From: Gemmatimonadota bacterium
GTDB lineage: Bacteria; Gemmatimonadota; Gemmatimonadetes; Palauibacterales; Palauibacteraceae
Length of the DNA: 11,054 nt
Assembly (NCBI GenBank): GCA_030598525.1
Contig: JAUVPT010000037.1
Coordinates: 1-11,054, forward strand
Direction of reading: 5' to 3'
The position numbers and the translations under genes were made by a program. The notes below the pieces were generated by a model. That model did not search any database, was not told the origin of the DNA, and worked only from the letters and a program-made list of their open reading frames with translations. Positions 6,730-11,054 of this stretch are shown in pieces. Each line of letters starts with the position of its first letter. The first letter of the stretch is position 1.

Positions 6730-7748
6730 AACTCACCTGGGACACGTTCACGATACAGGCGAAGCACCCGTTCAAGATCAGCCGGGCGGTGAAGCAGAGC
6801 GTCGAGCGGGTGTGGGTACGCGTTACGGCTGACGGGCTGGAAGGCTGGGGTGAAGCCGACCCATCACGCTACTACGGCGAGACCGCGGGCACGGTCGTCT
6901 CGGCCCTGGAGCAGATGCGTCCGGTGATCGAGGGCGCGGCGCACCCGGAAAGGCTGGAAACCCTGGAGCGGGAACTCAAGGGCGCCATCGGTCACAACGG
7001 GTCGGCACACGCCGCGGTGAGCGCGGCCCTGCACGACCTCGCCGGGAAGAACGCCGGACTGCCGTTGTGGAAAATGTGGGGACTGGATCCCGCGGAGGCG
7101 CCGCTGAGCTCGTTCACCATCGGCTTGGATGAGCCGGAAGTAGTGCGCCAGAAAGTGGAGGAAGCGGCGGAGTACCCGATTCTCAAGGTGAAGCTGGGCA
7201 CAGACAGGGACGAGGAAATCCTCGCGACGATATGCGACGCCGCCTCCCCTGAGACGGTCCTGCGTGTCGATGCCAACGCCGCGTGGACGGCCCGCGAGGC
7301 CATCGAACGGATCGCCATGCTGGCCGACTATGGTGTGGAGTTCGTCGAGCAGCCACTCCACCCGGCGGATCACGACGGGTACCGGTTCCTGCACGGTCGC
7401 TCGGCCTTGCCGGTCATCGCGGACGAGAGCTGCATCGACAGCGCCAGCATTCCTCGACTGTTGGGCCTCGTGGACGGCATCAACATCAAACTGGCCAAGT
7501 GTGGTGGGCCGCGAGAGGCGCTGCGCATGATCCACGCGGCCCGCTCGTGCGGACTGAGCGTGATGATGGGATGCATGCTCGAGTCGTCGCTCGGCATCGC
7601 CCCGGCCGCGCACCTCGCATCGCTCCTGGACTACGCGGACCTCGATGGAGCGGCTCTCCTGGCGGAGGATCCCTTCGCGGGGCCCGGCCTCGTCGGAGCG
7701 GCGATCCAGGTGGGCGATGCCCCCGGCCTGGGCGTGACTGAGGCGTGA
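6726..7748 (+). CDS. Dipeptide epimerase (L-Ala-D/L-Glu epimerase-like, enolase superfamily)
   Basis: A 340-residue member of the muconate-lactonizing subgroup. Family enzymes invert the alpha carbon of the C-terminal residue of a dipeptide, classically L-Ala-D-Glu from murein recycling. The capping domain is residues 1 to about 125. The barrel carries the catalytic K154-x-K156 (LKVKLG), metal ligands D182 (RVDANAAW), E208 (VEQPL) and D233 (IADES), and the second-side lysine within NIKLAKCGG (253-261). GCMLESSLG (282-290) and a D305-L-D307 pair near the C-terminus match the DxD element that binds the dipeptide amino group in this family, which favours dipeptide epimerase over muconate or succinylbenzoate enzymes. 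The start ATG overlaps the deacetylase stop by four bases. An internal SD, GAGAGGAA (6716-6723), supports reinitiation. The stop overlaps the next start in GTGA. Exact dipeptide specificity cannot be read from sequence. Confidence 0.92.
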   Translation: MKLTWDTFTIQAKHPFKISRAVKQSVERVWVRVTADGLEGWGEADPSRYYGETAGTVVSALEQMRPVIEGAAHPERLETLERELKGAIGHNGSAHAAVSAALHDLAGKNAGLPLWKMWGLDPAEAPLSSFTIGLDEPEVVRQKVEEAAEYPILKVKLGTDRDEEILATICDAASPETVLRVDANAAWTAREAIERIAMLADYGVEFVEQPLHPADHDGYRFLHGRSALPVIADESCIDSASIPRLLGLVDGINIKLAKCGGPREALRMIHAARSCGLSVMMGCMLESSLGIAPAAHLASLLDYADLDGAALLAEDPFAGPGLVGAAIQVGDAPGLGVTEA

Positions 7749-8926
7749 GGTTCGGGTTGGGGCTCTCCGTTGCGAGGGTTCCGCCCTTGCTGGCGGTGGG
7801 TATGCTGTTTGTCTTCACCGGGGCCAGCTCGGCACGAGCGCAGACTGTGCGGGGCACGCTGGTGGAGGAGAGAACGGATCGTCCGATACCGGGCGCGTTC
7901 GTGATCCTGGAAGACTCCACCGGACAGGCCGTCTCGTCGACCCTGACAGGAAGCGCGGGCACGTGGCTGCTCCGGGCCCCGATGGCCGGCACGTACCGGC
8001 TGCGCGCAGACCGCATCGGATACGCCAGCTATCTCTCAGACTCCCTGGTCCTGGAGGAGGGCGAGTCGGCCACCTACCGGCTCGCGGCGGCAGTGGCCCC
8101 GATCGGACTTACCCAGCTGGCGGTCGAAGGAGCGGGCGGCGGGTGCGAGGTACTCGCCGCAGAGGAGGGCCTCGCCGTCTACCAGGTGTGGGAGGAAGCC
8201 CGCAAGGCCCTGGCGGCGATCGTGTGGACGGGACAGCAGCCGTACTACCGGTTCGACGCCGTGCACTACCAGCGCAGACTCGACGGCCACGGCGTGCCCG
8301 CAGGCCCTGCGGAGTATGAAGAAGTGCGCTATTTCGGACGCCATCCCTTTCGCTCCATCCCGACCCGCGACCTCGTTCTCGGCGGTTTCGTGCAGAGCTT
8401 CTCCGGAGCCGTCCAGTACTACGGTCCGGATGCCGAGGTGATGCTGTCGACCGAATTCCTGCGCCGGCACTGTTTCCACCTGGTCGAGACGGACAATTCC
8501 GGCCTGGTAGGGCTCAAGTTCGGGCCCGTGGACGAAGCGCGCGTGATCGACATCGAGGGGATCATGTGGTTGGACCCGGAGAGTTCTGAGCTTCGGCGGC
8601 TCGACTTCCACTACGAGAACCTCGACCTCTCGGTCGATACACGGCACCTCGGCGGCACGGTCGAGTTCGCCCGTCTGCCGTCCGGCGCGTGGATCGTCCA
8701 GCACTGGACCATCCGTGTTCCGATCATCGAGCAGGGACCGCCACGCCGATCGTCAGGCGGTCGGACCCTGCCACCGCGCCGGCTGCTGACTGGAATCGAT
8801 GAGGGGGGTGGACAGGTCACCGCTGTATTCCTCACCAGCCGACTCCTGGGCTATCCATCTACCGACACTCTTCCGGTGCGTCCCCCACCTGACTCCCTGA
8901 TCGCGCGGTACCCGGTTCGGCACTAG
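7745..8926 (+). CDS. Exported protein with carboxypeptidase-regulatory-like domain
   Basis: A 393-residue secreted or periplasmic protein. A signal peptide (1 to about 32) has a hydrophobic core PPLLAVGMLFVFTG and a cleavage region ASSARA|QT. Residues about 35-112 form a beta-sandwich of the CarboxypepD_reg type: VRGTLVEERTDRPIPGAFV, then GTWLLRAPMAGTYRLRADRIGY. The following part has VWEEARKALAAIVW (148-161), two cysteines (C134, C243) that may pair, and a conserved-looking tail with IEGIMWLDPESSELRRL and LPSGAWIVQHWTIRVP. I associate this architecture with paralogous Gemmatimonadota proteins of unknown function; this is recall, not a search. It resembles the N-terminal extension of TonB-dependent receptors but lacks plug and barrel. 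The start GTG at 7745 overlaps the epimerase stop. A TTG at 7757, six bases after TGAGG, is a credible alternative that keeps the signal peptide. It is last in the coupled trio. Confidence 0.88.
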   Translation: MRFGLGLSVARVPPLLAVGMLFVFTGASSARAQTVRGTLVEERTDRPIPGAFVILEDSTGQAVSSTLTGSAGTWLLRAPMAGTYRLRADRIGYASYLSDSLVLEEGESATYRLAAAVAPIGLTQLAVEGAGGGCEVLAAEEGLAVYQVWEEARKALAAIVWTGQQPYYRFDAVHYQRRLDGHGVPAGPAEYEEVRYFGRHPFRSIPTRDLVLGGFVQSFSGAVQYYGPDAEVMLSTEFLRRHCFHLVETDNSGLVGLKFGPVDEARVIDIEGIMWLDPESSELRRLDFHYENLDLSVDTRHLGGTVEFARLPSGAWIVQHWTIRVPIIEQGPPRRSSGGRTLPPRRLLTGIDEGGGQVTAVFLTSRLLGYPSTDTLPVRPPPDSLIARYPVRH

Positions 8927-8938
8927 TGCCTTGTTTTT
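8919..8938 (+). terminator. Weak terminator candidate over the stop codon of the exported protein
   Basis: A perfect 12-base palindrome GGCACTAGTGCC (8919-8930) contains the TAG stop and is followed by TTGTTTTT (8931-8938). As RNA it can only form a short stem of four or five pairs, so its strength is doubtful. The order of palindrome then T-rich tract is what an intrinsic terminator shows. Confidence 0.3.
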
Positions 8939-9010
8939 GCGGGTTCGGGCCACTACGCGTGTAACCGTAGAGTGTTGCGCGCCACGCGTCACATGCCACT
9001 GTGCCAGGTG

Positions 9011-11054
9011 CTAAAGGAGCGCTTCCGGGTCGCGATCGATCTCCAGGCGCATCCCACCGGCCGGTTGACCGTGGTGTAGCGCCAGGTGGCGGACCAGGGA
9101 CCCCAGCGATGCGGGTCGGTCGCTTTTCAGAAGGAAATGCCACCTCCATCGACCCCGAATACGGTCGATGGGGCAAGGGGCAGGGCCAACCACGTCCACG
9201 CCCGACAGGGAGTTACGCGCGGCTACTTCGCGCGTCGCTTCAGCAACGCGTTCCGCGGCCTCGGCGACTCTCTCCTCCGTGGGGCCTGAGACGATCAGGT
9301 TTGCGAGGCGGCGATGCGGCGGATATCCGGGAGCTTCGCGATCCTCGAGTTCGCTTCCGGCAAACGCCTCGTAGTCGTGTCGGAGGGCTGCGCGGAGCGC
9401 TGGGTGGTGCGGCCTGGCTGTCTGGACGAGGACCTCGCCCGGTTGGTCACCCCGCCCTGCCCGTCCGGCGACCTGCGCAAGAAGCTGAAACGTGCGCTCG
9501 GCGGCCCGGAAGTCGGGCAGGTTGAGTCCGACATCGGCGTTGATCACACCGACGAGCGTCACGCCGGGAAAGTCGAGTCCCTTGGCGATCATCTGGGTTC
9601 CGAGGAGAATATCGACCTCGCGGCGGCGTACCTGCTCGAGCAGGCGGCCGTGCGCGCCCTTGCTCCCGGTCGTATCGACATCCATCCGGAGCACGCGAGC
9701 GGCAGGAAAGAGCTCGGCCACGCGCTTTTCTACCTGCTCGGTGCCGATTCCGGTGAAGATGAGCTCTGACTCCCGGCACCCGTCGCACTGGCCCGGGACA
9801 TGCTCCTCGTGGCCGCAGTGGTGACACACCAGGCGATTGCGCGCCCGGTGAAAGGTGAGCGAGACGTTGCAGGAGGGACAGCTCCACACCTTCCCGCACG
9901 CGGGGCACTGAAGAAACGTCGAGTATCCCCTGCGATTCAACAGCAGGATGCTTTGCTCTCCGCGTTCCAGCCGGGTCGCGACGGCTTCGCAGAGCCGGGG
10001 ACTGACGATGGACTCCGGGGGCTCGCCGGCCTTCAAGGCGACGGCCCTTACTTCCCGGAGGTCCACCACGTCTACGGCGGGCAGAGGATGCGGGGTCGCT
10101 CTCTCGGGCAGCTCGTGCAGCGAGTAGAGACCCCCCGTTGCGTTGTGCCACGATTCGAGTGAGGGCGTGGCCGAGCCGAGCACCACGAGAGCCTTTTCCT
10201 CGCGGCCCCGCACCGCAGCCAGCGCGCGGGCGTGGTACCGCGGAGTGTCCGACTGCTTGTACGAGCCGTCGTGCTCCTCATCGAGGATGATGACGCCCAG
10301 GTCTGGAACCGGCGCGAAGATCGCGGAGCGGGTCCCGATTACCACCCGGCGCTCCCCGGATCGCAGGGATCGCCAGGCATCGTGCCGCTCACCCGCGGAC
10401 AGCGCGGAATGGAGGACGGCCACGTCGTCCCCGAAGGCCGCACGGAAACGCTGAACGGTCTGAGGTGTGAGGGCGATCTCCGGAACGAGAACGATCGCGG
10501 TGCGGCCCCGCTCGAGCACGCTGGCGATGAGCCGAAGGTAGACCACCGTCTTTCCCGAGCTCGTGACCCCTTTCAGCAGGGCCACCCCGGGGAGCGGCTC
10601 TTCCGCCAGGCCGGTGAGGGCCGCGAGCACTGCCGTCTGTCGCGGGTTGAGGTGCCTCGGCAGCTCGACGTCGTCACCCGTGCCAGCGAACGGATCCCGG
10701 GTGACCGATTCGAGCGTGATTCGGGCAAGACCCCTGTCAACGAGCCCACCGAGCACGGCACGGCCGTACCCGTAGTGGCTCTCGAGGTGAGCTACGGACG
10801 CGGATCCACCTATCGCCTCCAGCGTTTCGAAGGCCTGGCGCTGCTTGTGGGCCCGTCCGAAGGCGGAGTCTCTCTCGAGAAGGGTGGGGACTTCGCCTAT
10901 CAACTGGAGGACCTGCCGTTTCAGTTCAGCGGTCCCACTCGGCTGCGCCTCACCGAGGAGCCCGGGGGGAAGGGCGGCGCGGTAGACGAGCCCCGGGGGG
11001 GCCGCGTAGTAGTCGGAGGTCCAACGACAAAGGTGGAGGAGAGCCGGCGAAAGC
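9011..11054 (-). CDS. priA: Primosomal protein N' (PriA), replication-restart DNA helicase (5' end missing)
   Basis: PriA recognises stalled forks and loads the replicative helicase. The minus-strand frame remains open from the TTG at 10903 to the last base of the window, and the added 50 residues match the PriA N-terminal region (LLHLCRWTSDYYAAPPG, then RAALPPGLL), so the gene continues to the right. About 680 residues are visible; the E. coli protein has 732. Counting from the first visible residue: Walker A GVTSSGKT (162-169), DEEH box (258-261), GSATPSLES (about 293-301), and the eight zinc-binding cysteines at 383, 386, 392, 395, 410, 413, 423 and 426. Helicase motifs TQMIAKGLDFPGVTLVGV and QVAGRAGRG follow, then the C-terminal domain with APGYPPHRRLA. 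Walker A has Ser where Gly is common. The stop is TAG at 9013-9011. The 84 bases between this gene and the convergent one hold only short repeats. Confidence 0.96.
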   Translation of the reverse strand, partial: LSPALLHLCRWTSDYYAAPPGLVYRAALPPGLLGEAQPSGTAELKRQVLQLIGEVPTLLERDSAFGRAHKQRQAFETLEAIGGSASVAHLESHYGYGRAVLGGLVDRGLARITLESVTRDPFAGTGDDVELPRHLNPRQTAVLAALTGLAEEPLPGVALLKGVTSSGKTVVYLRLIASVLERGRTAIVLVPEIALTPQTVQRFRAAFGDDVAVLHSALSAGERHDAWRSLRSGERRVVIGTRSAIFAPVPDLGVIILDEEHDGSYKQSDTPRYHARALAAVRGREEKALVVLGSATPSLESWHNATGGLYSLHELPERATPHPLPAVDVVDLREVRAVALKAGEPPESIVSPRLCEAVATRLERGEQSILLLNRRGYSTFLQCPACGKVWSCPSCNVSLTFHRARNRLVCHHCGHEEHVPGQCDGCRESELIFTGIGTEQVEKRVAELFPAARVLRMDVDTTGSKGAHGRLLEQVRRREVDILLGTQMIAKGLDFPGVTLVGVINADVGLNLPDFRAAERTFQLLAQVAGRAGRGDQPGEVLVQTARPHHPALRAALRHDYEAFAGSELEDREAPGYPPHRRLANLIVSGPTEERVAEAAERVAEATREVAARNSLSGVDVVGPAPCPIDRIRGRWRWHFLLKSDRPASLGSLVRHLALHHGQPAGGMRLEIDRDPEALL

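Noticed and set aside
8940..9000. tRNA-like impression (GGTTCGGGCC with nearby short stems)
   Set aside because: No acceptor stem, anticodon arm or spacing consistent with a tRNA could be built.
1..11054. Mobile element, prophage, CRISPR or defence system
   Set aside because: I saw no transposase, integrase, spaced direct repeats or defence-type gene. All recognised genes are typical chromosomal ones.

Overview
This is an ordinary-looking, GC-rich bacterial chromosomal segment. It has nine genes packed tightly, and I see no RNA gene, insertion sequence, phage gene or CRISPR array. Several features together suggest Gemmatimonadota or a close relative: the base composition, a compact RpoD-like sigma factor without region 1.1, and above all an exported protein with a carboxypeptidase-regulatory-like fold and a conserved tail that I associate with that phylum. 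This assignment is inferred from memory of families, not from a search.

Layout. Bases 1-1266 (+) hold the 3' two thirds of a malic enzyme/phosphotransacetylase-like fusion (maeB), cut by the left edge and followed by a GC-rich hairpin. Bases 1389-2723 (+) encode an HD-domain dNTPase-like phosphohydrolase. It converges on a PP2C-type Ser/Thr phosphatase (3505-2756, -). A promoter-bearing gap (3506-3737) separates the phosphatase from a divergent sigma-70 gene (3738-4607, +). That gene converges, with only 12 bases between, on an unrecognised probable lipoprotein (5702-4620, -). A second divergent control region (about 5670-5740) leads into a translationally coupled trio on the + strand: a class II HDAC-like zinc deacetylase (5746-6729), an enolase-superfamily dipeptide epimerase (6726-7748) and the exported regulatory-domain protein (7745-8926). 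These overlap by 4 bases at ATGA and GTGA. On the right, priA (replication-restart helicase) runs on the - strand from 9011 off the right edge. Its frame stays open to the last bases, so its N-terminus lies outside.

How the genes may work together. The flanking genes are housekeeping (central carbon metabolism, nucleotide control, replication restart). The PP2C/sigma pair shares one intergenic control region and could be a small signalling and transcription unit, although no partner kinase or anti-sigma factor is visible. The coupled trio is the most suggestive group: an amidohydrolase for acetylated amines, an epimerase for dipeptides and a secreted protein. That would fit salvage of modified peptide or cell-wall material, but this is inference from co-location only.

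I found no convincing new defence, mobile or RNA system. The best leads are the repeat-bracketed sigma promoter, the coupled deacetylase/epimerase operon, and the unusual control region at 5670-5740.
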